Shown: positions 1 through 7,128 of the stretch, one piece after another | Position numbering within the stretch: position 1 is the first letter of the stretch | Layout: the number at the start of each line of letters is the position of its first letter | Assembly: GCA_021790195.1 (NCBI GenBank) | Contig: JAJYIF010000033.1 | Coordinates: forward strand, 1 to 35,127 | Length of the DNA stretch: 35,127 nucleotides | Origin: Nitrospirota bacterium | GTDB taxonomy: Bacteria; Nitrospirota; Thermodesulfovibrionia; Thermodesulfovibrionales; UBA9159 | Direction of reading: 5' to 3' | Made by a program: the position numbers and the translations under genes | The notes under the pieces: model-generated | The model's input: the letters and a program-made list of their open reading frames with translations, nothing else | Databases searched by the model: none | Told to the model about the DNA's origin: nothing

Positions 1-200
1 CAATAAGGACCAAAACACATGGCGGCCGGGTTCGAGAATACGGCGCTGATGGCATCCTGCGGCGCGGCAATGCCGACACCACCCATGCTCCTCGAAATCG
101 GGCCTATACTGATCATATTATCGCCGTTCGTTGCCATGGCCGGAGCCGCGAGAAAAACTACCAAACCGAAAAGCAACAAAAATGTCAAACTTCTCCGCAT
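1..200 (-). CDS. OmpP1/FadL-family outer membrane protein, N-terminal part (gene runs off the window)
   Basis: Only the first 66 codons are inside the window. The start ATG is at 198-200 with an AGGAGG-type ribosome site at 201-210. The translation begins MRRSLTFLLLFGLVVFLA and has a clear signal peptide ending near APAMA. It is followed by NGDNMISIGPISRSMGG and then AAPQDAISAVFSNPAA. That mature N-terminus (a GxGxxSxSMGG-like plug region and a DAxxAxFxNPA motif) is typical of OmpP1/FadL/TodX transport porins, which carry hydrophobic molecules across the outer membrane. It is probably the last visible gene of the operon that starts at 2058 on the same strand, 102 bases after the DUF302-like gene. 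The substrate cannot be told from this fragment. Confidence 0.8.
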   Translation of the reverse strand, partial: MRRSLTFLLLFGLVVFLAAPAMATNGDNMISIGPISRSMGGVGIAAPQDAISAVFSNPAAMCFGPY

Positions 201-302
201 ATCTACCTCCTTTTTTGAATTTCTGATTTCTTTACCTCTACCCCCGTTATCTTAAAACTCTCTTATGTTCTTCTTCACCCCCTTTCCGGAAAAAAGAGAC
301 AG

Positions 303-1268
303 CTATTTCAGATCGGCCTTGATCATATCGACGATTTCACCTTGTATCTGACCCGGCATCCTCATGTTCTTCATGAACGCCCACATGCCTGCGTCCTCGA
401 AATAAAGCTTCATCCTGTACATCTCATCGAGGACCGCGACCTTGACCTTGCCCGCGTCTTTGAAAACAACGACCTCTATGGGAAACGCCGAGTTGTGATC
501 GATCCCCGGAAACTTATAGGAATCGGAGGAGCGTTTTTCTCCTGCGATGCCAAAGGCCCGCCCTTCCATCTTCGGTTCCGTCACTCCAAAAATTATAGCG
601 CCATTCGGCGAAAGGTCAAGAGTGTAAATCAATTTCCAGCCTTTTTTGTTTTGCAATATCCCCTTTTTCACATTCTCCGACACCCTTTTGAGCAAATCGG
701 GACTGTCCGGCGCTGAATAGACCTCTTCGATCTTGTCCAGAAACTCCCCTCCTCCCATGCCTCCGACCTTTCCCTTGCTCCTTAACTCGCCTATCTGTTT
801 CTTCACGACGCTGCCGGGCACGCTCCTGGCTATTGCGTCGACGATGGAATTCATTTCACCGGCTGAAAAACCGTCAAGCTTGGTCTCATGGATAATTGTC
901 CTGTTGATAGAGGCGGGATTCAGGACGGCGACGTTGATGCCGGTCTCATCCTCATATATGCCGGCCCTCAGAGGCAAGGCGAAAGCGGCTTTGACGCCGT
1001 TTGATAGAATGGACTTTGCGTAGGAAGGTGAGCTGAATACTATGACCCTTGACCGGAACCTGCAGCCCTCCGGCACCCCTGTTTCGAACGTCCCGAGGAT
1101 CTCCCATCCGGCCTTCCTGAGCGCCGAATCAACCCTGCTGCTTACCTCGTCGAAGCTTCCCTTTGCTTTCTCGATGACCTTGACATACACGCCATATTCA
1201 CTCGCTGAGCCAGCAGACGCAAAAAGTACCGTCATCAGGCACGCGAGGAGTAAAGTTTTAAGCCTCAT
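303..1268 (-). CDS. Exported DUF302-like protein with two similar halves
   Basis: This 321-residue protein has an N-terminal signal peptide (hydrophobic residues about 5-20, cleavage near SAGSAS). Residues about 25-125 hold a DUF302-like pattern, with an alternating strand/helix region ending in ALPLRAGIYEDETG and then VAVLNPASIN. A second region at about 260-321 (FPIEVVVFKDAGKVKVAVLDE, then MKLYFEDAGMWAFMKN) looks like another copy of the same fold, so I read the protein as an internal duplication. DUF302 domains are small lipid- or metal-associated domains of unknown role. The start is well supported by GGGGGTAGGTA directly before ATG. The gene lies 22 bases after the TusA gene and precedes the FadL-like gene, so it probably acts in the periplasm in the same process. 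The family call rests on pattern memory, and the function is unknown. Confidence 0.6.
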   Translation of the reverse strand: MRLKTLLLACLMTVLFASAGSASEYGVYVKVIEKAKGSFDEVSSRVDSALRKAGWEILGTFETGVPEGCRFRSRVIVFSSPSYAKSILSNGVKAAFALPLRAGIYEDETGINVAVLNPASINRTIIHETKLDGFSAGEMNSIVDAIARSVPGSVVKKQIGELRSKGKVGGMGGGEFLDKIEEVYSAPDSPDLLKRVSENVKKGILQNKKGWKLIYTLDLSPNGAIIFGVTEPKMEGRAFGIAGEKRSSDSYKFPGIDHNSAFPIEVVVFKDAGKVKVAVLDEMYRMKLYFEDAGMWAFMKNMRMPGQIQGEIVDMIKADLK

Positions 1269-1290
1269 TACCTACCCCCTTTTTTGATTT

Positions 1291-1530
1291 TTACTTCACT
1301 TTTTTTATCAAAAAAGTGAAGACGTTCCCGTTCTCCTCGGATTCGAGCAGTTCGTTTCCGGTCCTGTTCAGCATGGCCGGTATATCGGCCTTGGAACCCT
1401 TGTCCGTCGCCTCTACAAAGAGGACCTGCCCCGCCGTCAGTGAGTCGAGGGCTTTCTTGGTCTTAAGCACGGGCATCGGGCAACTCATCCCCTTCAAGTC
1501 TATGGACATGTTGGCCTTTGCTTTATCCAT
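1291..1530 (-). CDS. tusA: TusA/SirA-family sulfur carrier protein
   Basis: This 79-residue protein carries the family signature CPMP at residues 17-20, preceded by the usual DLKGMS strand. Cys17 is the expected persulfide-carrying residue. The length and the beta-alpha-beta pattern match TusA, a cytoplasmic protein that passes sulfane sulfur between partners. The start ATG at 1528-1530 has GAGAGGTGAGAAT upstream. It sits 48 bases after a DsrE-like gene, a pairing known from sulfur oxidisers and sulfate reducers. With a single TusA-like gene in a DsrE context, a role in dissimilatory or storage sulfur transfer is more likely than tRNA thiolation, but this is inferred from context. Confidence 0.88.
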   Translation of the reverse strand: MDKAKANMSIDLKGMSCPMPVLKTKKALDSLTAGQVLFVEATDKGSKADIPAMLNRTGNELLESEENGNVFTFLIKKVK

Positions 1531-1578
1531 ATTCTCACCTCTCTTTCGTTAATTCTTACGTATAGAACACGTGTTGGA

Positions 1579-2058
1579 TCAGACAAAGAGATTCACGTTG
1601 GCGTCAAGGGCAAAATCGAGGAACTCCGCTGCCCCCGCAACTTCGACCCCCTCTACAAGGTCAGCTTTGCTCATACCCGTCATCTCCAGCGTAGGCGTAC
1701 AGGCCGTCATCTTCACGCCTGATTCCAGACAGACGTGCAAAAGCTCCGGGATGCTCGGCCAGTTTATCTTCTTGATCATCCCCTTCATCATCATGGTCGC
1801 CATAGGCGTCATGCCAGGAAGAACACCAAGGATATTAGGGAAAGGCACGGGTGACGGCATCGCCGGATTCGCGATAGGGGCCACCTTGAGGGAGCCGTAC
1901 TTCTTCTTGGTTACGATGTCCACGCCGTAAAGCGTGAAGAATATTCCCACCTCGCAGTCCATCGCAATAGCGGTCGAGGCAAGGATCAGCGGCGGATACG
2001 CCATATCGAGCGTTCCTTTTGACGCAATAATAGCCATGCGCTTCTTTTTCTCTTCCAT
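1579..2058 (-). CDS. DsrE/DsrF/DrsH-like sulfur transfer protein
   Basis: The 159-residue product starts MEEKKKRMAIIASKGTLDMA and holds a hydrophobic DsrE fold. The likely active cysteine lies in TACTPTLEMTGM, the position where DsrE2-type proteins carry (S/A)CxMxxxMMG. Such proteins bind and hand over persulfide sulfur, often to TusA, and a TusA gene follows 48 bases downstream. I chose ATG at 2056-2058 because GGAGGTGAT lies 5 bases upstream. The longer reading from a TTG at 2073 would place the ribosome site inside the coding sequence. It is the first gene of the operon and is driven by the promoter at 2093-2121. Confidence 0.82.
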   Translation of the reverse strand: MEEKKKRMAIIASKGTLDMAYPPLILASTAIAMDCEVGIFFTLYGVDIVTKKKYGSLKVAPIANPAMPSPVPFPNILGVLPGMTPMATMMMKGMIKKINWPSIPELLHVCLESGVKMTACTPTLEMTGMSKADLVEGVEVAGAAEFLDFALDANVNLFV

Positions 2059-2092
2059 CTCTATCACCTCCAATACTTAAACATTATCAAAT

Positions 2093-2121
2093 AGTATAAG
2101 GAAGTCAATCCACCCTGTCAA
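2093..2121 (-). promoter_or_regulatory. Sigma70-type promoter of the DsrE-TusA-DUF302-FadL operon
   Basis: Read on the minus strand, TTGACA (2116-2121) and TATACT (2093-2098) are separated by exactly 17 bases. This matches the consensus at 11 of 12 positions. Transcription would begin near 2086, giving a leader of about 28 bases that contains the GGAGGTGAT ribosome site. Confidence 0.75.
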
Positions 2122-2138
2122 GCGGATTCGAATTCATG

Positions 2139-2173
2139 AAACTGTAATTATTAACATACCTTAAACTGTAATT
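2139..2173. repeat. Two direct 11-bp repeats upstream of the operon promoter
   Basis: AAACTGTAATT occurs at 2139-2149 and again, unchanged, at 2163-2173, so the copies are 24 bases apart start to start. They sit just upstream of the -35 box, centred at roughly -58 and -82 from the inferred start of transcription. That is where activator sites are usually found. The role is inferred. Confidence 0.55.
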
Positions 2174-2279
2174 TTATGTGTTAAATTCGCTCAGTTACCA
2201 CAGCAAGATACCAAATGGATTCAGGAGCCGGAAGTCAGAAATGAAGAACCCCGCAGCAAAGCGATAACCTCTGTTTTTC

Positions 2280-2314
2280 TTCTGACTTCTGAATTCTGTA
2301 TTCTGAATTCTAAC
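2280..2314. repeat. Heptamer tandem array (TTCTGAN x5) abutting the 3' end of queC
   Basis: Five consecutive seven-base units are seen: TTCTGAC, TTCTGAA, TTCTGTA, TTCTGAA and TTCTAAC. The last unit overlaps the queC stop codon. The ten bases at 2231-2240 (GAAGTCAGAA) are an exact inverted copy of 2280-2289, so the transcript could fold back here. Confidence 0.8.
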
Positions 2315-3176
2315 GAATCAGGGGGTCCGGGATGCCGGCCTCCTTGAAGCCTTTCTCTCTGTACAGGCAGCTATCGCATTTCCGGCAGGGGACAAGCGAG
2401 GTTGAGGCTGAGGTTGAGGTTAAGGTTGAGAACTTCCCTGCCGTGGTCTTAGTCTTGACCTTATCCTTGACCTTTAGCTGTTGCGGGTCGTAGCAGCTCC
2501 ATGTGAGGGAATAATCGAGCCCAAGGCTGTTGCCCTTTCTTATTATTTCCCCTTTGGAAAGATACAAAAGCGGCGCCCTGATACGGAATCTCACCATCCC
2601 CTCAACCGATGCCTTGGTCGCAAGGTTAGCCATTTTTTCGAACGCCTTTAGATATTCAGGACGGCAATCGGGATAACCGCTGTAGTCGACCGCGTTGGCC
2701 CCGATGAATATGTCGCAGACTCCCAGGACCTCAGCAAGCGCAAGGGCAAAGGAGAGAAAGATCGTGTTACGGGCAGGAACGTAAGTGACGGGAATAGGTG
2801 ACGGGTGGCGGGTGACAGGTGACGACTTGCCGGAAGCGGATGTCCTGATCATCAACTTCTTACTTGTCCTTTGTGAATTGCTGCTGCTTTTGGGCACTTC
2901 GATGTCCGCCGTCAGGGCGGACCCCCCGATGTCCCGCAGATCGAACTTTATGACAAGATGGTCCCTGACGCCGAGGCTCTTTGCAACCGCCTTTGCGGAA
3001 GCAAGCTCCCTTTTGTGTCTCTGGCTGTAATCGAAGGTCAGGGCATAAAGCTCATAGCCTTCTGATTTGGCGACTGCAAGGGTAGTAGATGAGTCAACCC
3101 CGCCGCTCAGCAGGACTACCGCCCTATCTTTCTTGTCCTGCGTCCGCATCTTCATCGATCCATGATGCGTGATCAT
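2310..3176 (-). CDS. queC: 7-cyano-7-deazaguanine synthase (preQ0 synthase), with two low-complexity insertions
   Basis: QueC converts 7-carboxy-7-deazaguanine to preQ0 using ATP and ammonia, for queuosine in tRNA. The PP-loop SGGVDS is at residues 24-29, with [12 protein letters not shown] at about 47-58 and [17 protein letters not shown] after the first insertion. The zinc cysteines include SCYDP and then Cys264, Cys267 and Cys270 near the C-terminus (PCRKCDSC). At 288 residues it is about 55 longer than usual. The extra length lies at about 97-127 (Ser/Lys-rich) and 234-261 (Lys/Thr/Ser-rich), and both contain tandem DNA repeats. All conserved motifs are in one frame, so the enzyme is probably active. 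The start is uncertain: no strong ribosome site precedes any of the ATGs at 3176, 3155 or 3149. Confidence 0.9.
   Translation of the reverse strand: MITHHGSMKMRTQDKKDRAVVLLSGGVDSSTTLAVAKSEGYELYALTFDYSQRHKRELASAKAVAKSLGVRDHLVIKFDLRDIGGSALTADIEVPKSSSNSQRTSKKLMIRTSASGKSSPVTRHPSPIPVTYVPARNTIFLSFALALAEVLGVCDIFIGANAVDYSGYPDCRPEYLKAFEKMANLATKASVEGMVRFRIRAPLLYLSKGEIIRKGNSLGLDYSLTWSCYDPQQLKVKDKVKTKTTAGKFSTLTSTSASTSLVPCRKCDSCLYREKGFKEAGIPDPLIR
2401..2430. repeat. Hexamer tandem repeat inside queC
   Basis: Five units are seen: GTTGAG, GCTGAG, GTTGAG, GTTAAG and GTTGAG. A second related run of NNNAAG hexamers on the minus strand lies at about 2443-2475. Together they encode the Lys/Thr/Ser-rich insertion at queC residues about 234-261, just before the zinc-binding cysteines. 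The six-base period preserves the reading frame. Confidence 0.75.
2797..2824. repeat. Heptamer tandem array (GGTGACN x4) inside queC
   Basis: The four units are GGTGACG, GGTGGCG, GGTGACA and GGTGACG. They encode part of the insertion at about residues 112-127, immediately before the conserved VTYVPARNT motif. Confidence 0.8.
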
Positions 3177-3199
3177 GATTATGATATTGTTTTTCTTTT

Positions 3200-3234
3200 A
3201 TATCTTATATCTTGTATTTTGTATCTTGCATCAT
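3200..3234. repeat. Heptamer tandem array between queC and the DUF4388 gene
   Basis: The units are ATATCTT, ATATCTT, GTATTTT, GTATCTT and a diverged GCATCAT. The array fills most of the 62-base gap and ends four bases from the stop codon of the DUF4388 gene. This is the same placement as the array at the end of queC. It occupies the place where a queC leader would be. Confidence 0.75.
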
Positions 3235-3238
3235 GATT

Positions 3239-4324
3239 TCAGTAGATGTCATCCGTCGTACCTGTCTTGCCGTCGGGTCCGGCGCAAGAAATAAAAGGAA
3301 CGCCGTCCGAGAGATAATACACGTAAGGTCTTCCCCAAGGGTCTTTCCTTCCGCTCAGCTGGTCGATATTCGCAGGATAAGAGCCGTTCTTATATTTGTA
3401 GACCTCAGCTTTAAACCTCAATTCCTGCAGGTCTCTGACCGCCCTCGTCATTTTCGGGGGATCGCCGCTCCAGAAGACGGAGAAACCGCCCTGCGGTCCC
3501 GCTCCCTGAAAGGTCGCAACGAACAGGGAGACCACCAGAGCTGCGGCAAAGATTATGGCGGTTAATAGCCCGGCAGCGGGCCTCTCCGGTTTCACGCGCG
3601 CTTCTTCGCCCTCTTCAGAGATTACAGGACGGACCTCGGCCGGCTCTATAAGCCCCCGCTCCATTAAAGAGGCCAGGGTCTTTGAGGCCTCAAAATCTTC
3701 GCTGCCGCTCAAGTCTATAATAACACCCACATCGCTTTCTCCATCCACGAATCTCAGGATGTCTTCTTCCTTATCGGTCAGGTCCGGCACTGTCTTGTCG
3801 GTCCTTCTGAAAACCGAGTCAAGGGTGACCCTTCCCTCCACGAGCGACCACTCATCGATCTTACGCAGTCCGTCCATTAGGATGTGCTCGGTATCGAGCG
3901 GCGTCATTTTGTCCCTGCCCTGTGCAACCGGCCCGGACTGAAACTCGTATGTCCCCTCCTTCCATGAAAAGAGCTGGACCACCGTATCCGTCATCTGCGA
4001 CAAAAGGGTTTCTTCTATCGCGGACTTCTCCACCAGTCCCCTCCTTAGGAGGATATCCCCTATCCGCCCGCCTGACGTCCTTTGCTCCTCAAGGCTGGAC
4101 CTAAGGTCCTCTTCGCTGACAATGCCCTTTTTGAGGAGGATCTTCCCGACACGGTTTTCCTCGATCCTCCTCCCCGACTCCGCAGCAACAATGTTGCCGT
4201 CTGAGAACATAAGCCGGACCTTGTCTTTGCCGTAAAGCGTAAGAACTCCGGTCTTCTTCTGAAAATAGATCAGCTGGAGGATATCGGCAAGTCCGAAATC
4301 TCTTAAAGAACCTTCTAGAGCCAT
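3239..4324 (-). CDS. DUF4388 protein with a transmembrane helix and a GspG/pilin-like C-terminal domain
   Basis: This is a 361-residue protein. Residues 1-130 form a DUF4388 (PatA N-terminal-like) region beginning MALEGSLRDFGLADILQLIY. Within it, VGKILLKKGIVSEEDL and IGDILLRRGLVEKSAI (about 59-100) resemble the paired repeats of type II secretion/pilus ATPase N-termini. A single membrane helix is at about 252-272. The C-terminus (293-361) resembles a pseudopilin GspG tail, with DLQELRFKAEVYKYKNGSYP, DPWGRPYVY and ending AGPDGKTGTTDD. I chose ATG 4322-4324, preceded by AGGAGGATAAGCAGGGG. It overlaps the upstream TPR gene's stop by 10 bases, so the two are probably translationally coupled. Readings that start further upstream run antiparallel to nothing conserved and were discarded. 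The domain order suggests a membrane regulator or assembly factor, and the function is unknown. Confidence 0.7.
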   Translation of the reverse strand: MALEGSLRDFGLADILQLIYFQKKTGVLTLYGKDKVRLMFSDGNIVAAESGRRIEENRVGKILLKKGIVSEEDLRSSLEEQRTSGGRIGDILLRRGLVEKSAIEETLLSQMTDTVVQLFSWKEGTYEFQSGPVAQGRDKMTPLDTEHILMDGLRKIDEWSLVEGRVTLDSVFRRTDKTVPDLTDKEEDILRFVDGESDVGVIIDLSGSEDFEASKTLASLMERGLIEPAEVRPVISEEGEEARVKPERPAAGLLTAIIFAAALVVSLFVATFQGAGPQGGFSVFWSGDPPKMTRAVRDLQELRFKAEVYKYKNGSYPANIDQLSGRKDPWGRPYVYYLSDGVPFISCAGPDGKTGTTDDIY

Positions 4325-6015
4325 CCCCTGCTTATCCTCCTTTTGAGATTGAAGACGGAGATTATATAAACGAACACCATAAATGCTATCGCCGGAGGCG
4401 CAATCCATCCATGATTGAAAGGAGCAAGCGCCGCAGGAGACACCCCGCCTAATATCGCCAAAAGGCCTCCGAACAGGAACAGCCAGAGATACAACAGGCC
4501 GGAAAGTATCCTGCCCGAATATATCTGTCCCACTCCAGGCACAGCATAGGAAAGCGCCTTCGCTATCTTTCTCCTCCTTGCCTGGCTCTGGTGAATAGAA
4601 AGGAGTCCGGCAATCCTCTCCCTGGAATCCACTCCTTCGATCTTGATGAGAGAACGGTAGCACCGCGGACACGTCTCTCCCCACGTAAGCGTCCTCGAAC
4701 ACCTGCTGCAGAATATCGCGCCGCATCTCTTGCAGCTATGCGCCCTATATCTCACGTTCCTGTTGAGGACATAATAAGCCGCAGTTGCCGCAAGAGCTAT
4801 TATGATCTCAATTATCGGAAAGGCGCCGAAGCTCCAGCCTCCCTTCGCCATTGCGTACGCCCACAAGGCCGAGATGGGGAGCGTCTCATCCACGACAAAA
4901 CGGTTAGGCGTAAGACCTGCGGTCGCGGTAAACCTGGATATGGCCGCACGATCGAGCCTGGCGGCCTCCTGGAAATACTCATCCCCTTTTGCAAAATCAA
5001 GGGCCTCTCTATAAAGCTGGCTCAAATCGTACAAAGCTGCCGGACGGGGTCTTATCTCGATCGACTTCCGGTAAGAGTCCATGGCCGCTTCCCTGTCCCC
5101 GTTCGCATAGTAGGCGTTGCCAAGATTGGTTAATACGCGAGGGTCTTGCCCGAATGACCGGTCGGTAAGGCCCTTATATGCGTCTATCGCCTCCTGGTAA
5201 AGACCTCCTCTCTTGAGCGCCAATGCGTATGAGAACCTGGAAGCGAAGTCGCTTCTGCCTTTCGATACCCATAGGGCGAATTCATTGTCCTTCCCTTCAT
5301 TCACCGCCACGACCGCCCTCAGGTCCGCCGAAGGCGCCGAAAAGAATTTTTCTCCTATGATCAGGAGGACCGGTGATAGGAGGAAGAAAAGCAGCGACAC
5401 ATACACCACCACCTTGTTTTCCCTCTTGAAGTACAGCCCGACAAGGAAGAACACGCCGGCTATCAAGGCAATGGGGCCGAAGAATGAAAGTATGACGGGG
5501 ACGGCCAGGATAATCAGCCGTCTTTTGTCTTCCGCTGCGTCATGGAGAACCAGGCCTCCATCCATGACAAGCCTTACTATAAGGACTATGAGCAAGGACA
5601 ATGCCAGTGAAAGCGTGAGGCCCGCATATAGCAACCCCGCAAGTGTAAACTCCCACCAAAAGTTTCGCCCGTAAGCCCGTATGCCCTGCCTGAAATAGTC
5701 GAGCCCCTCGAATATCCCCTGCCCGGAAAGAGAAAGGTCCTCCTTCGCAAGCTCAAAGTATACGAGCGGGAGGTCCGGCGAATACCTCTTTGCCTGAGAA
5801 AGTAACTCATGTGCCCCGGTGCCGTCCTCGCGGGCCGTCTCCATAAGGAGATATGAATACGGCTCGGTATTAAAAAGCCCCTTGTCGAGCCTTGAATCGT
5901 AGAGGTCTCCGGTCGTTGCGCAAAAAGCAACCCTGCAGCAGGAGACACATAAAACTACCGAGAGAATATAAAAGACGACGCTCCCGGGCCTTGAAAGCAA
6001 ATGTTTTTTTGTCAC
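4315..6015 (-). CDS. Membrane TPR protein with a C-terminal zinc ribbon
   Basis: The 566-residue protein begins with a signal peptide-like segment (residues about 11-33). Next come a short soluble stretch and four or so membrane helices at about 120-225. At least two TPR units follow near 255-345 (DPRVLTNLGNAYYANGDREA, AALYDLSQLYREALDF). There is then another helix, a double zinc-ribbon (CKRCGAIFCSRCSR and CPRCYRS, about 427-455), and two or three C-terminal helices containing PGVGQIYSGR. That last motif is seen in TM2-like membrane proteins. The start is GTG 6013-6015 after GAGGGAATAGA, one base past the plsY stop. It overlaps the DUF4388 gene downstream, so the two proteins probably work together in the membrane. 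I cannot assign a function. Confidence 0.75.
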   Translation of the reverse strand: MTKKHLLSRPGSVVFYILSVVLCVSCCRVAFCATTGDLYDSRLDKGLFNTEPYSYLLMETAREDGTGAHELLSQAKRYSPDLPLVYFELAKEDLSLSGQGIFEGLDYFRQGIRAYGRNFWWEFTLAGLLYAGLTLSLALSLLIVLIVRLVMDGGLVLHDAAEDKRRLIILAVPVILSFFGPIALIAGVFFLVGLYFKRENKVVVYVSLLFFLLSPVLLIIGEKFFSAPSADLRAVVAVNEGKDNEFALWVSKGRSDFASRFSYALALKRGGLYQEAIDAYKGLTDRSFGQDPRVLTNLGNAYYANGDREAAMDSYRKSIEIRPRPAALYDLSQLYREALDFAKGDEYFQEAARLDRAAISRFTATAGLTPNRFVVDETLPISALWAYAMAKGGWSFGAFPIIEIIIALAATAAYYVLNRNVRYRAHSCKRCGAIFCSRCSRTLTWGETCPRCYRSLIKIEGVDSRERIAGLLSIHQSQARRRKIAKALSYAVPGVGQIYSGRILSGLLYLWLFLFGGLLAILGGVSPAALAPFNHGWIAPPAIAFMVFVYIISVFNLKRRISRGWL

Positions 6016-6016
6016 T

Positions 6017-6607
6017 CTATTCCCTCTTCCCGATCTTCCTTTCCTTCCCGTGAATCAGACGGTCTATATTGCCGGCATGGCGAAAAATGATCAAGCCGCT
6101 CATCAGGAAAGATACAATCATCTTCTCTTGTGTGTGGTCAAGAAGATACATGCTCGCAGGCAGGACACCGAAACCGATGACTGCGCCGAGTGAAGAATAG
6201 CGGGTGACAATTATCACAACAAGCCATAGGGCAACGGTCACAGCCGCGATTTTCGGAGAATAGACAAGGAGGACTCCGGCCGTCGTTGCGACCCCCTTCC
6301 CTCCCCTGAACCTGAGGAAAACGGAAAAGTTATGTCCCAATATGGAAGACAGGCCCACAATGCCCAGCATTAAGGGATCATTAAGAAAATACTTGCCGAC
6401 GGCGACGGAAAGAGCGCCTTTCATAACGTCTCCTGACAGCGTAAGTATGGCCGGACCCCTCCCCATCGCCCTCAACACATTCGTCGCCCCTATATTGCCG
6501 CTGCCCACCCTCTTCAGGTCAACCCCTTTAAACCTGGCAACAATCACACCGAACGGGACCGAACCCATCAAGAAGGCAAAGACCACCAGCATCAGCACGG
6601 TCCTCAT
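6017..6607 (-). CDS. plsY: Glycerol-3-phosphate acyltransferase PlsY
   Basis: The 196-residue integral membrane enzyme transfers an acyl group from acyl-phosphate to glycerol 3-phosphate, the first step of phosphatidic acid synthesis. Motif 1 (GSVPFGVIVAR), GSGNIGATNVLRAMGR and GHNFSVFLRFRGGKGVAT are all present and match PlsY. The ATG at 6605-6607 overlaps the pgsA stop as ATGA, a classic coupled junction. A longer in-frame reading up to 6673 lies inside pgsA and is not supported. Confidence 0.93.
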   Translation of the reverse strand: MRTVLMLVVFAFLMGSVPFGVIVARFKGVDLKRVGSGNIGATNVLRAMGRGPAILTLSGDVMKGALSVAVGKYFLNDPLMLGIVGLSSILGHNFSVFLRFRGGKGVATTAGVLLVYSPKIAAVTVALWLVVIIVTRYSSLGAVIGFGVLPASMYLLDHTQEKMIVSFLMSGLIIFRHAGNIDRLIHGKERKIGKRE

Positions 6608-7128
6608 ATCTTTTTCCAGAAGGAGACGGTGTATTGCACGCCGGACACAATTGAGAGGAACAGCGCGATCCATATAAAAACGGTCCCGACGTCATAGAGG
6701 TCGACGCCGAAGACATCGATGCCCATTATCAGGCAAAGTATCGCGACTATCTGGAAGGACGTCTTCAATTTTCCTCCGAGCTCGGCAGGTATCACAATGT
6801 CTTTCGACAGCGCAACCGCCCGAAGACCCGTGACCAGGAATTCCCTTACGATTATAATAATGGCGATCCAGACAGAGAGCCTCGCCATGTCCACAAGAAG
6901 GACGAGAGCGGATATAATGAGAAACTTGTCGGCGATCGGGTCGAGAATGATTCCGAACTTCGTTATCTGTCCCCTTTTCCTCGCTATATAGCCGTCCAGG
7001 AAATCGGTAATCGACGCTACCCCGAAGATAAAGGCGCCGAGAAACGGCCTTTCCGGGGCGGTAAGGACAAAAAACGGTATGAGCACTATCCTGCTGAAAG
7101 TCAGGATTGTAGGAAGGTTAAATCTCAA
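6604..7128 (-). CDS. pgsA: CDP-diacylglycerol-glycerol-3-phosphate 3-phosphatidyltransferase
   Basis: The 174-residue membrane protein makes phosphatidylglycerophosphate. The CDP-alcohol phosphotransferase signature DGx2ARx8Gx3Dx3D is complete in DGYIARKRGQITKFGIILD followed by PIAD. Four to five membrane helices surround it. The start is TTG at 7126-7128 with AAAGGAG five bases upstream, and it overlaps the end of kdsC by 11 bases. The same CDP-alcohol fold is used by other enzymes, but length, start (RFNLPTILTFSRI) and neighbouring plsY fit PgsA. Confidence 0.92.
   Translation of the reverse strand: MRFNLPTILTFSRIVLIPFFVLTAPERPFLGAFIFGVASITDFLDGYIARKRGQITKFGIILDPIADKFLIISALVLLVDMARLSVWIAIIIIVREFLVTGLRAVALSKDIVIPAELGGKLKTSFQIVAILCLIMGIDVFGVDLYDVGTVFIWIALFLSIVSGVQYTVSFWKKI

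Noticed and set aside
2101-2160. GATTCGAATTC resembles a tRNA T-loop
   Set aside because: No acceptor stem, D-arm or anticodon arm can be built around it.
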